Assembly: GCA_947461915.1 (NCBI GenBank)
Contig: CANHNG010000115.1
Span: 1-6,210 of the forward strand
Reading direction: 5' to 3'
Source of the DNA: Flavobacteriaceae bacterium
GTDB taxonomy: Bacteria > Bacteroidota > Bacteroidia > Flavobacteriales > Flavobacteriaceae
DNA: 6,210 nt
Below the pieces are notes generated by a model. The model was not told where the DNA came from. It saw nothing but the letters and a program-made list of their open reading frames with translations, and ran no database searches. This document shows, piece after piece, positions 1 through 6,210 of the stretch. The position numbers and the translations under genes were made by a program. Position 1 is the first letter of the stretch. The number at the start of each line of letters is the position of its first letter.

Positions 1-65
1 TGAGCAAAGCCTAAAAAGATGGCGAATGCTTTTACGGTCTTGGAGATAAAGCAACCCAGCTGAAT
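1..65 (+). pseudogene. Upstream GH31 coding sequence interrupted by an in-frame TAA
   Basis: In the frame of the downstream GH31 gene, positions 15-65 translate to KDGECFYGLGDKATQLN, which then runs directly into LKGKRLENFATDQYAF. The FYGLGD stretch followed by an N-L-[KR]-G-[KR] element is a standard family 31 segment at the boundary between the N-terminal beta-sandwich and the catalytic domain. Protein-coding homology therefore extends upstream of any ATG, GTG or TTG start. Immediately before it, codons 3-14 read S-K-A-stop, so a TAA at 12-14 lies in frame. Upstream sequence is outside the window. Either a nonsense change (for example CAA to TAA) or a length change in the A run at 13-17 could explain this. 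With one A fewer, positions 2-13 would read E-Q-S-L and stay open. A sequencing error cannot be excluded. Confidence 0.7.
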
Positions 66-1994
66 TTGAAGGGTAAAAGATTGGAGAATTTTGCCACTGA
101 TCAATATGCTTTTCACAAAGATCAAGAACCTTTATACAAAGTGGTACCTTTTTATATTGGACTCCAAAAAAAACAATCCTACGGCATTTTCTTTGACAAT
201 ACCTTTAGAACCTATTTTGATTTTTGTCACGAAAGAAGGAATGTCGCCAGTTTTTGGGCAGAAGGAGGGGAAATGAACTATTATTTCATTTATGGCCCTC
301 AAATGCAAGATGTAGTTACCACCTATACCGACTTGACTGGCAAACCAGAATTGCCGCCGCTTTGGGCGCTAGGATACCACCAGTGTAAGTGGAGTTATTT
401 CCCTGAAAGTAATGTAAAGGAGATTACCTCAAAATTCAGGGAACTAAAAATTCCGTGCGATGCCATTTATTTGGATATTGACTATATGGATGGATTCCGT
501 TGTTTTACTTGGAACAAAGAATATTTCCCAGATCCAAAAAGAATGGTGGCAGAATTAGCTGAAGATGGCTTCAAAACAATTGTGATTATTGACCCAGGAA
601 TCAAAATAGATAAAGAGTATTCCATTTATAAGGAGGCTTTAGAAAAAGATTATTTCTGCAAAAGAGCTGATGGACCTTATATGAAAGGGAAAGTTTGGCC
701 TGGCGAATGTAATTTTCCAGACTATACAAATCCCGAAGTAAGGGAATGGTGGGCTGGATTATTCAAAGAATTAGTTTCAGATATTGGTGTAAAAGGAGTT
801 TGGAATGATATGAATGAACCTGCTGTTATGGAAGTTCCTAACAAAACATTCCCCATGGATGTACGTCACGATTACGATGGGAATCCATGTAGTCATAGAA
901 AAGCACATAATATATATGGCACCCAAATGGCAAGAGCTACTTACCATGGCGTGAAACGATTTGCCTACCCTAAAAGACCTTTTGTCATAACAAGATCTGC
1001 TTACTCAGGTTCACAACGCTACACCTCTTCTTGGACGGGTGATAATGTGGCTACTTGGGAACATTTGTGGATTGCTAATATTCAAGTGCAAAGAATGTGT
1101 ATTTCCGGAATGGGCTTCACGGGTTCAGATATTGGGGGATTTGCGGAACAACCATCAGGTGAATTGTATGCGCGTTGGATTCAATTGGGCGTTTTTCATC
1201 CTTTCTGCAGAACACATTCTTCCGGCGATCACGGCAATCAAGAACCATGGGCATTTGATGAAGAAGTTATCGATATTACCCGAAAATTCGTAAACCTACG
1301 CTACCAATTATTACCGTATCTATATACCATGTTTTGGCAATATATCGAAGATGGAATTCCAATGTTGAAACCTTTGGTATATTATGATCAAGATGATATA
1401 CAAACCCATTATCGCAATGACGAATTTATCTTTGGGAACCAAATTTTAGTTTGCCCTATTTTGGAACCGAATTCATTAGGAAGAAGGATGTTTGTGCCCC
1501 GTGGTCAATGGTATAACTATTGGACAAATGAATTAATTGCTGGAGGAAGAGAAATGTGGGTTGATGCTAAATTTGACCAAATTCCAATTTTTGTTAAAGC
1601 AGGCGCCATAATACCAAAATACCCGGTACAACAATATGTTGGTGAATTGGAATTTGATGAATTGACATTGGATGTATATTACAAAGAAGGAAAGGAAAAA
1701 TCAGTAGTTTACGAAGATGCCCAAGACGGCTACGATTATAAAAAAGGAAGATATAGTTTTTTGTCTTTTCAAGCTACAGGAAAAGAAAAAGAGCTGATCA
1801 TTCAATTGCATAAAGATGGGAAATACGACACGAATTACACCAAGTATAAAATTAATTTATTTGGATTGCCTTTCAAAGTTAAAAAAATAGAAATTGACAA
1901 CGAGCAAATTTCATTTGATATACAAAAATTTGAAAATGAAAATTATTTAATCGTTGGCAAAGAATTTACTGAGTTGCATATTATTGGCCAGTAA
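66..1994 (+). CDS. Glycoside hydrolase family 31 alpha-glucosidase (N-terminally incomplete)
   Basis: GH31 enzymes are retaining exo-acting hydrolases that release glucose (or a related sugar) from the non-reducing end of alpha-glucans and oligosaccharides. Numbering is from the TTG at 66 (642 residues). The end of the N-terminal beta-sandwich (about 1-90, with the YGIFFDNT element near 39-46) is followed by the (beta/alpha)8 catalytic domain. That domain holds the substrate-binding YLDIDYMDGF (135-144), the WNDMNEP motif with probable nucleophile Asp248, WTGDN with probable acid/base Asp326, GSDIGGF (353-359), and the RTH element with His384. C-terminal beta-sandwiches follow from about 435, the last resembling DUF5110. 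All key residues are intact. The family is usually near 800 residues in these bacteria (recalled, not computed), so about 150 N-terminal residues are missing. TTG at 66 is only the first formally usable start. It cuts into conserved sequence and is probably not the natural one, since the same frame is stopped at 12-14. The M48 gene starts 35 bases downstream and may be co-transcribed. Exact substrate specificity cannot be read from the sequence. Confidence 0.85.
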   Translation: MKGKRLENFATDQYAFHKDQEPLYKVVPFYIGLQKKQSYGIFFDNTFRTYFDFCHERRNVASFWAEGGEMNYYFIYGPQMQDVVTTYTDLTGKPELPPLWALGYHQCKWSYFPESNVKEITSKFRELKIPCDAIYLDIDYMDGFRCFTWNKEYFPDPKRMVAELAEDGFKTIVIIDPGIKIDKEYSIYKEALEKDYFCKRADGPYMKGKVWPGECNFPDYTNPEVREWWAGLFKELVSDIGVKGVWNDMNEPAVMEVPNKTFPMDVRHDYDGNPCSHRKAHNIYGTQMARATYHGVKRFAYPKRPFVITRSAYSGSQRYTSSWTGDNVATWEHLWIANIQVQRMCISGMGFTGSDIGGFAEQPSGELYARWIQLGVFHPFCRTHSSGDHGNQEPWAFDEEVIDITRKFVNLRYQLLPYLYTMFWQYIEDGIPMLKPLVYYDQDDIQTHYRNDEFIFGNQILVCPILEPNSLGRRMFVPRGQWYNYWTNELIAGGREMWVDAKFDQIPIFVKAGAIIPKYPVQQYVGELEFDELTLDVYYKEGKEKSVVYEDAQDGYDYKKGRYSFLSFQATGKEKELIIQLHKDGKYDTNYTKYKINLFGLPFKVKKIEIDNEQISFDIQKFENENYLIVGKEFTELHIIGQ

Positions 1995-2029
1995 TTTTTT
2001 AATTTTACAATAAAGGATACTTCTACGTT

Positions 2030-2848
2030 ATGAAAAAATATATAATAATACTTTCTATTGGTGCTTTGGCAATTGTGATTTCATGTGCCACGAATCCATT
2101 TACGGGGAAAAAGAGTTTAAATTTTGTTTCCAATAGTGAGTTGTTTCCATCCTCTTTTCAGCAGTATGGAACATTTCTCAAAGAGAATAAAGTAATTTCA
2201 GGCACTGCCGATGCAAAACGTGTAGGAGCAGTCGGAATCAAAATCAAGGCTGCAGCGGAACGTTGGCTAAAGGCCAATGGACAAGCCGAATATTTGAAAG
2301 AGTACCAATGGGAATATAATCTAATAGAAAATAAAGAAGTGAATGCCTGGTGTATGCCTGGTGGAAAAATTGTAGTTTATACCGGAATTTTGCCAATAAC
2401 CAAAGACGAAGCTGGCCTAGCAACTGTAATGGGACATGAAGTTTCTCATGCACTGGCCAATCACGGAGCGCAAAGAATGAGCGCTGCACAATTACAACAA
2501 ATTGGAGCAGTAGGTGTGGCGTTAGCGACTGGAAACCAAAGCGATGATAAACAAAAAATGTGGCAAGAATATTATGGAATAGGTTCGCAAGTAGGTGTGA
2601 TGCTTCCCTTTAGCAGAAGTCATGAAACCGAAGCCGATAAAATAGGATTGACACTCATGGCAATTGCGGGTTACAACCCCGAACAAGCAATCACATTTTG
2701 GGAAAGAATGGCTGCCAATGCCACTGGAAACAAACCTCCCGAATTTCTAAGCACCCACCCCGCCGATGCGACTAGAATTGCCAATTTAAAAAAATTAATT
2801 CCTGAAGCTAAGGCCGAAGCATTGAAATATGTCGTTATTTCTAAATGA
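2030..2848 (+). CDS. M48 family zinc metallopeptidase lipoprotein (LoiP/BepA-like protease domain)
   Basis: This is a 272-residue envelope protease. A basic start MKK and hydrophobic stretch lead to a lipobox-like VIS-C with Cys19, followed by ATNPFTGKK. The mature protein should thus be lipid-anchored outside the cytoplasmic membrane. The zinc site is clear: HEVSH at 136-140 (His136, catalytic Glu137, His140), and the HETEAD segment at 198-203, whose Glu201 is the expected third ligand. A conserved THP with His243 lies near the C-terminus; in BepA the corresponding histidine is implicated in masking the active site. The N-P-x-T-G-x-[RK] sequence just after the lipid cysteine and the absence of a TPR domain make it resemble the short LoiP-type proteins rather than full-length BepA. 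The family role is degradation or quality control of envelope and outer-membrane proteins. The start ATG is preceded by AAAGGA at 2012-2017, 12 bases away, a long spacing. The 35-base gap after the GH31 gene allows a shared transcript, though no functional link is evident. Confidence 0.92.
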   Translation: MKKYIIILSIGALAIVISCATNPFTGKKSLNFVSNSELFPSSFQQYGTFLKENKVISGTADAKRVGAVGIKIKAAAERWLKANGQAEYLKEYQWEYNLIENKEVNAWCMPGGKIVVYTGILPITKDEAGLATVMGHEVSHALANHGAQRMSAAQLQQIGAVGVALATGNQSDDKQKMWQEYYGIGSQVGVMLPFSRSHETEADKIGLTLMAIAGYNPEQAITFWERMAANATGNKPPEFLSTHPADATRIANLKKLIPEAKAEALKYVVISK

Positions 2849-2969
2849 CAGGAAATCTAAATTTGGTAACTAAAAAGCATTAATTTGTGTCGAAACTTTG
2901 ATATATTAACTTCAGACTTCAAACAAAAAAACATATTTTTGCATCACTAAAACAAAAAACACACAAACT
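2849..2969. other. Intergenic gap between M48 gene and lpdA
   Basis: This gap holds a promoter candidate at 2911-2941 and an A-rich untranslated leader (2942-2969) with no Shine-Dalgarno sequence. I see no convincing hairpin terminator for the M48 gene and no small ORF worth calling. Confidence 0.6.
2911..2941 (+). promoter_or_regulatory. Bacteroidota-type promoter for lpdA
   Basis: Positions 2934-2941 read TATTTTTG, a perfect match to the Bacteroidota primary sigma factor -7 consensus TAnnTTTG. Nineteen bases upstream, where the -33 TTTG element would be expected, TTCA at 2911-2914 is only a partial match. Transcription would start near 2948, giving a leader of about 20 bases rich in A, which is typical for these bacteria. 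The call rests on consensus and position only; the -33 element is weak. Confidence 0.5.
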
Positions 2970-4373
2970 ATGAGTTCATTTGACGTAGTCATTATTGGTT
3001 CTGGTCCCGGAGGATATGTTTCGGCAATTCGCTGTGCGCAACTTGGTTTCAAAACAGCTATAATAGAAAAATATTCCACGTTAGGTGGAACCTGTCTTAA
3101 TGTGGGTTGTATTCCTTCAAAAGCGTTATTATCTTCCTCTCATCAGTATAGTGAAGTAGCTCATTTTGCTGATCATGGAATTGAGGTTTCTGGAGAAGTG
3201 AAAGTGAATTTAGAAAAAATGATTGCCCGTAAACAAGCAGTTGTCGATCAAACTTCAGGAGGAATCAACTATTTGATGGATAAAAATAAAGTGACTGTTT
3301 TTAATGGATTAGGTTCCTTTATAGACGCCACTCACATCGCTGTTGCAAAAGCGGACGGGACTTCGGAAACAATAGAGGCAAAAAACATCATTATTGCAAC
3401 GGGTTCAAAACCATCCTCATTACCGTTTATAAAAATTGATAAAGATAGAATCATCACTTCCACCGAAGCCTTGTCACTTAAAGAAGTGCCAAAACACCTT
3501 GTTATTATTGGTGGTGGCGTAATCGGAATTGAATTAGGACAAGTGTATTTACGATTGGGAGCGCAAGTTTCTGTAGTGGAATTTATGGACCGAATTATTC
3601 CGGGAATGGATGCTTCATTGTCTAAAGAATTGACGAAAGTTTTGAAAAAGCAAGGAATGAAATTCTATGTTTCCCATAAGGTGAAATCTGTTGAACGAAA
3701 AGGAAACAATGTAATGGTTCAGGCTGAAAATACAAAAGGGGAAACCATTACTCTCGAAGGGGATTATTCTCTGGTTTCGGTAGGGCGTCGTCCTTATACG
3801 GATGGTTTGAATGCAGATAAAGCGGGTGTGAAAATTTCAGAAAGAGGGATGGTTGAAGTGAACGATCATTTACAAACCAATGTTCCCAATATTTACGCCA
3901 TTGGTGACGTAGTACGTGGCGCAATGCTAGCGCACAAAGCCGAGGAAGAAGGAACAATGGTCGCTGAAATAATAGCGGGTCAAAAACCGCACATCAATTA
4001 TAATTTGATTCCTGGGGTTGTTTACACTTGGCCAGAAGTGGCTGCGGTAGGGCAAACCGAAGAGCAACTAAAAGCAGCTGGAGTTGAATTCAAGTCGGGA
4101 AGTTTTCCTTTCAAAGCCTTAGGAAGAGCTAGAGCAAGTGGAGATTTGGATGGGTTTGTTAAAATCCTTGCCGATGCCAAAACCGACGAAGTTCTGGGTG
4201 TTCACATGATTGGTGCTCGTTGCGCCGATTTGATTGCCGAAGCGGTAACTGCAATGGAATTCAAAGCATCTGCCGAAGATATTTCGAGAATGAGCCATGC
4301 ACATCCCACTTTTGCGGAAGCGATAAAAGAAGCGGCATTAGCAGCAACGGATAATAGAGCATTACATGTGTAA
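2970..4373 (+). CDS. lpdA: Dihydrolipoyl dehydrogenase (E3)
   Basis: This FAD-dependent disulfide oxidoreductase reoxidises dihydrolipoamide on the E2 subunits of pyruvate, 2-oxoglutarate or branched-chain 2-oxoacid dehydrogenases and on the glycine-cleavage H protein, passing electrons to NAD+. The 467 residues are full length for the family. In order, there is the FAD-binding GSGPGGY (10-16), the redox-active GGTCLNVGCIPSKALL with Cys42 and Cys47, and ATGSKP (143-148). These are followed by the NAD-binding GGGVIGIELG (181-190), the second FAD contact AIGDVVRGAMLAHKAEEEG (310-328), and the interface HAHPTFAE with the catalytic pair His445 and Glu450. No E1, E2 or glycine-cleavage gene is adjacent, so it is a stand-alone E3 that may serve several complexes, and which one cannot be told from this window. 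The ATG at 2970 fits the first beta strand (SSFDVVIIG) exactly. It has its own promoter candidate and ends at a strong terminator, consistent with a monocistronic unit. Confidence 0.96.
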   Translation: MSSFDVVIIGSGPGGYVSAIRCAQLGFKTAIIEKYSTLGGTCLNVGCIPSKALLSSSHQYSEVAHFADHGIEVSGEVKVNLEKMIARKQAVVDQTSGGINYLMDKNKVTVFNGLGSFIDATHIAVAKADGTSETIEAKNIIIATGSKPSSLPFIKIDKDRIITSTEALSLKEVPKHLVIIGGGVIGIELGQVYLRLGAQVSVVEFMDRIIPGMDASLSKELTKVLKKQGMKFYVSHKVKSVERKGNNVMVQAENTKGETITLEGDYSLVSVGRRPYTDGLNADKAGVKISERGMVEVNDHLQTNVPNIYAIGDVVRGAMLAHKAEEEGTMVAEIIAGQKPHINYNLIPGVVYTWPEVAAVGQTEEQLKAAGVEFKSGSFPFKALGRARASGDLDGFVKILADAKTDEVLGVHMIGARCADLIAEAVTAMEFKASAEDISRMSHAHPTFAEAIKEAALAATDNRALHV

Positions 4374-4395
4374 TTAGAAAAGCATATTCAATTTA

Positions 4396-4437
4396 TAAAC
4401 CCGACAAATCTTTAAAACTTGTCGGGTTTACTTTTTT
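4396..4437 (+). terminator. Intrinsic terminator of lpdA
   Basis: A perfect 12-base inverted repeat, TAAACCCGACAA (4396-4407) and TTGTCGGGTTTA (4419-4430), encloses an 11-base loop and is followed by C and six T (4432-4437). It starts 22 bases after the lpdA stop codon. The T tract runs into the stop codon of the convergent membrane-protein gene. On the minus strand the hairpin also follows that gene's stop, but the sequence beyond it is not a clean T run, so bidirectional use is possible but weaker. Confidence 0.9.
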
Positions 4438-4810
4438 AAGCCACGAACAAACTTTTATAATTATTCCAATGACTATAAATTAAAAATAAGTTTCCAAAAA
4501 ACACAAATAAGGCTAATGGAATTCCTTTTGGACAAAGAAATAAATTGATGAATACAATGTTTACGGTAACAGGGAAAATGAGAATATTTGCCAAGGTTAC
4601 ATAAAAACCGGTGACAAATGACAATCCGCAAAGTAATTCAACCGATTTTGCCAAAGGAATTAAATAATTAGAGGCAACAAGACCCAATTGGAAAGCTTTA
4701 AAATTCCCAGTGAATTCAGGTTCGGGTAAAAGTTTTAAAAAAAAGCCAATTGACGTCATTAGAAACAAAAGCCCAATTAAAGTTCTAGTAATAATAATTG
4801 TTATTTTCAT
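4436..4810 (-). CDS. DoxX-like small integral membrane protein
   Basis: The 124-residue product is very hydrophobic, with four predicted membrane helices at about 5-26, 44-66, 68-91 and 97-114. The pattern matches the DoxX-like family: an N-terminal R-x-L-x-G-L-L-F-L helix (9-17), a loop with a P-x-P element (LLPEPEF, 27-33), a second helix containing Glu58 (K-x-V-E-L-L-C-G), and a third with VNIVFINLFL (83-92) followed by a short PKGIPLA turn. Many relatives carry a histidine where this protein has Asn89; this comparison is from memory. The biochemical function of most DoxX-like proteins is unknown, and links to respiratory quinone or thiol chemistry in some members should not be transferred. 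It is convergent with lpdA, sharing its terminator region, and divergent from pabB. A two-codon ORF (ATG at 4815, stop at 4807) overlaps the start on the same strand and is probably chance. No strong promoter is seen upstream. Confidence 0.75.
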   Translation of the reverse strand: MKITIIITRTLIGLLFLMTSIGFFLKLLPEPEFTGNFKAFQLGLVASNYLIPLAKSVELLCGLSFVTGFYVTLANILIFPVTVNIVFINLFLCPKGIPLALFVFFGNLFLIYSHWNNYKSLFVA

Positions 4811-4874
4811 AACATGTTGTATTTAAGATTAATAGCATTATAAATATAGCAAAAATTTTAAAATAAATTTGTCG

Positions 4875-4882
4875 TAATTTTG
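4875..4882 (+). promoter_or_regulatory. Bacteroidota -7 promoter element upstream of pabB
   Basis: TAATTTTG matches the TAnnTTTG consensus at every fixed base. A TTTG at the expected -33 distance is not present; TTTT at 4856-4859 sits about 15 bases upstream. Transcription would start near 4889. That leaves about 14 bases before the CTG at 4903, or about 70 bases before the TTG at 4960. The surrounding gap (4811-4902) is very AT-rich and includes a 14-base perfect palindrome of A and T at 4886-4899. Confidence 0.45.
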
Positions 4883-4902
4883 GATTTTAAATATTTAAAT
4901 TT

Positions 4903-4959
4903 CTGAGAACATCAATTGTAAAACATATCGATAATCCTGTCCAATTCAAACAACAATTA
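4903..4959 (+). other. Probable N-terminal extension of PabB, from a CTG start
   Basis: The pabB frame stays open from 4891, after a TAA at 4888-4890. From the CTG at 4903 it reads LRTSIVKHIDNPVQFKQQLL and continues into TWAQQFREV. This looks like a genuine protein start: flavobacterial PabB proteins, as I recall them, begin M-R-T-S-I and have a matching N-P-x-Q-F-K-Q-x-L-L element. No ATG, GTG or TTG occurs in frame in this stretch. Starting at CTG would add 19 residues and give a 428-residue product. A CTG start or an ATG-to-CTG change are both possible. Confidence 0.55.
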
Positions 4960-6189
4960 TTGACTTGGGCACAACAATTTCGAGAAGTCATTTTCATGGA
5001 TAGTAACGATTATCCGCAACGGTATTCCAGTTATGATTGTATGCTTGCTGTGGATGCTTTTACCTCGGTAAAAACGGATTATCACAACGCTTTCGAAGAC
5101 TTGAAACAATATCAACAAACGACCAAAGACTGGCTTTTTGGTTATTTGTCTTATGATTTAAAAAATGATGTAGAAGTGTTGCATTCCAATAACTTTGATG
5201 GATTGGATTTTCCGGATTTGTTTTTCTTCCAACCCAAAAAAATAGTTACACTGAAGGGGAATCAAATTGAGATTCAGTATCTCACCATGTGCGATGATGA
5301 AGTAGAAGAAGATTTTGAGGAAATAGTTAAGGGCCAAGAGTCAAGAGCCAATAGCCAAGAAATCCCTATAATTCAACAAAGAATTTCAAAAGAAAGTTAC
5401 ATAAACAAAGTTTCTAAAATCTTAGAACATATCCATCGGGGCGATATTTATGAAGCTAATTTCTGTATGGAGTTTTTCATTGATAATGCGAACATCAACC
5501 CTCTGGAAAAGTTTTTAAAACTGAATGAAATTTCGAAATCACCATTGGCTGTTTTTTTCAAAAACAACACTCATTTTTTGCTTTCAGCTTCGCCGGAACG
5601 CTATTTAAAGAAGGAAGGGGAGTTGGTTATTTCCCAACCCATTAAGGGAACGGCCAAACGATTCCTAGATTCCATTGAAGACGAAAAATCAAAAAGCGAA
5701 TTGGCTTCAGATCCCAAAGAGCGTACGGAAAACATTATGATATCTGACTTAGTTCGGAATGACTTGTCGCGAACTGCCCAAAAAGGTTCTGTGAAAGTAG
5801 AAGAGCTATGCGGTATTTATTCTTTTGAGCAAGTCCACCAAATGATTTCTACGATTACCTCAAAATTAGACCATCAATATACAGTTGCTGATGTGATTAA
5901 AACTACTTTCCCAATGGGGAGCATGACAGGAACCCCTAAGGTTTCGGTGTTGAAAATCATCGAGGAATTGGAGGAAACCAAAAGAGGTTTGTATAGCGGA
6001 GCCGTTGGCTATTTCACGCCGAATAGTGACTTCGATTTTAATGTTGTTATTAGGAGTATTTTATACAATCAAGAAAAGAAATACGCCTCGTTTTCTGTGG
6101 GAAGTGCTATAACTTCACAGTCCATTCCTAAAATGGAGTATGAAGAATGTTTGCTTAAAGCCAAAGCGATGCGTGAAGTTTTGGGTTGA
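4960..6189 (+). CDS. pabB: Aminodeoxychorismate synthase component I (PabB), chorismate-binding enzyme
   Basis: PabB converts chorismate, with ammonia from a glutaminase partner, to 4-amino-4-deoxychorismate, the precursor of p-aminobenzoate for folate. Numbering is from the TTG at 4960 (409 residues). A divergent N-terminal domain (about 1-120) and a short linker precede the chorismate-binding domain (about 138-408). Motifs there are HRGDIYEANF (159-168), SASPERYL (209-216), PIKGT (227-231), ENIMISDLVRNDL (257-269), GSMTGTPK (320-327), YSGAVGY (345-351) and MEYEECLLKAKAM (392-404), with acidic residues expected at the Mg2+ site. Lys229 in PIKGT is the residue that forms the covalent intermediate in PabB; anthranilate synthase TrpE normally has PIAGT, so PabB is preferred. 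No glutaminase (pabA/trpG) or lyase (pabC) gene is next to it. The start is uncertain: TTG at 4960 is the first conventional codon, ATG at 4996 is the first ATG, and homology suggests CTG at 4903. A heptamer repeat lies in the linker. Confidence 0.9.
   Translation: MTWAQQFREVIFMDSNDYPQRYSSYDCMLAVDAFTSVKTDYHNAFEDLKQYQQTTKDWLFGYLSYDLKNDVEVLHSNNFDGLDFPDLFFFQPKKIVTLKGNQIEIQYLTMCDDEVEEDFEEIVKGQESRANSQEIPIIQQRISKESYINKVSKILEHIHRGDIYEANFCMEFFIDNANINPLEKFLKLNEISKSPLAVFFKNNTHFLLSASPERYLKKEGELVISQPIKGTAKRFLDSIEDEKSKSELASDPKERTENIMISDLVRNDLSRTAQKGSVKVEELCGIYSFEQVHQMISTITSKLDHQYTVADVIKTTFPMGSMTGTPKVSVLKIIEELEETKRGLYSGAVGYFTPNSDFDFNVVIRSILYNQEKKYASFSVGSAITSQSIPKMEYEECLLKAKAMREVLG
5326..5360 (+). repeat. 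Imperfect heptanucleotide tandem repeat inside pabB
   Basis: Four adjacent 7-base units, GCCAAGA (5333-5339), GTCAAGA (5340-5346), GCCAATA (5347-5353) and GCCAAGA (5354-5360), follow a more degenerate fifth unit GTTAAGG (5326-5332). They encode VKGQESRANSQE (residues 123-134 from the TTG start), in the polar linker between the N-terminal and chorismate-binding domains. Seven is not a multiple of three, so gain or loss of one unit would shift the frame, while three units would change the protein by seven residues. Confidence 0.85.
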
Positions 6190-6210
6190 ATTAAATCTCT
6201 GTTAATTCAA
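6186..6210 (+). terminator. Inverted repeat overlapping the pabB stop codon
   Basis: TTGAATTAA (6186-6194) and TTAATTCAA (6202-6210) form a perfect 9-base inverted repeat with a 7-base loop, starting at the last base of the pabB glycine codon and covering its TGA stop. The stem is AT-rich, so it would be weak. The window ends at the last base of the right arm, so a following T tract cannot be seen. It could be a terminator or chance in AT-rich DNA. Confidence 0.3.

Noticed and set aside
1992..2007. Near matches to the -7 promoter element between the GH31 and M48 genes (TAATTTTT at 1992, TAATTTTA at 2000)
   Set aside because: Each lacks the conserved final G and no TTTG lies about 19 bases upstream. 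Such AT-rich near matches are too frequent here to call a promoter.
2244..2489. Open frame of 81 codons on the minus strand inside the M48 gene
   Set aside because: It lies opposite a well-conserved protease gene, shows no recognisable motif, and is explained as the antisense shadow of that gene. Similar shadows inside the GH31 and lpdA genes were also rejected.
4807..4815. Two-codon ORF (ATG TTA TGA) on the minus strand overlapping the DoxX-like start codon
   Set aside because: Too short to carry evidence of function; expected by chance from the ATGTTATG sequence.
4886..4899. A 14-base perfect palindrome of A and T, just upstream of the pabB CTG
   Set aside because: Low-complexity AT-only palindromes are common by chance in such gaps. 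It lies at or just after the predicted transcription start, so an operator is possible, but nothing else supports one.
1..6210. Search for CRISPR arrays, tRNA or rRNA genes, transposases, integrase sites and toxin-antitoxin pairs
   Set aside because: None seen: no regularly spaced repeats apart from the short heptamer tract, no terminal inverted repeats with a transposase, and all longer open frames are accounted for by housekeeping genes.

Overview
This window looks like ordinary chromosomal DNA from a member of the Bacteroidota, most likely a Flavobacterium-like species. The reasons are the AT-rich composition, the near absence of Shine-Dalgarno sequences, two perfect matches to the Bacteroidota -7 promoter consensus TAnnTTTG (2934-2941 and 4875-4882), and protein sequences of flavobacterial character. 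The organism call is inference; no rRNA or other marker is present.

Layout, left to right. Positions 1-1994 (+) hold most of a glycoside hydrolase family 31 alpha-glucosidase, with its N-terminal part outside the window. Recognisable GH31 coding sequence continues upstream of the first usable start (TTG at 66) until an in-frame TAA at 12-14. The gene is therefore either broken, mis-sequenced or unusually expressed. After a 35-base gap comes an M48-family zinc metallopeptidase lipoprotein (2030-2848, +). A 121-base gap with a good promoter leads to a complete dihydrolipoyl dehydrogenase gene (2970-4373, +), which ends at a strong hairpin terminator (4396-4437). Tail-to-tail with it is a small four-helix membrane protein of the DoxX type (4436-4810, -). 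Divergent from that, across an AT-rich gap, is a chorismate-binding enzyme best read as aminodeoxychorismate synthase component I, PabB (4960-6189, +). Its true N-terminus probably lies upstream at a CTG codon (4903). It carries an imperfect heptanucleotide tandem repeat inside the coding sequence.

The genes do not form one pathway. Alpha-glucan hydrolysis, envelope protein quality control, 2-oxoacid dehydrogenase (or glycine cleavage) chemistry and folate precursor synthesis are simply neighbours, in at least three transcription units. I found no mobile element, CRISPR array, RNA gene, toxin-antitoxin pair, defence system or other undescribed multi-gene system. The points worth a second look are small-scale: the in-frame stop in the GH31 gene, the non-multiple-of-three heptamer repeat inside pabB, and the missing conventional start codon of pabB.
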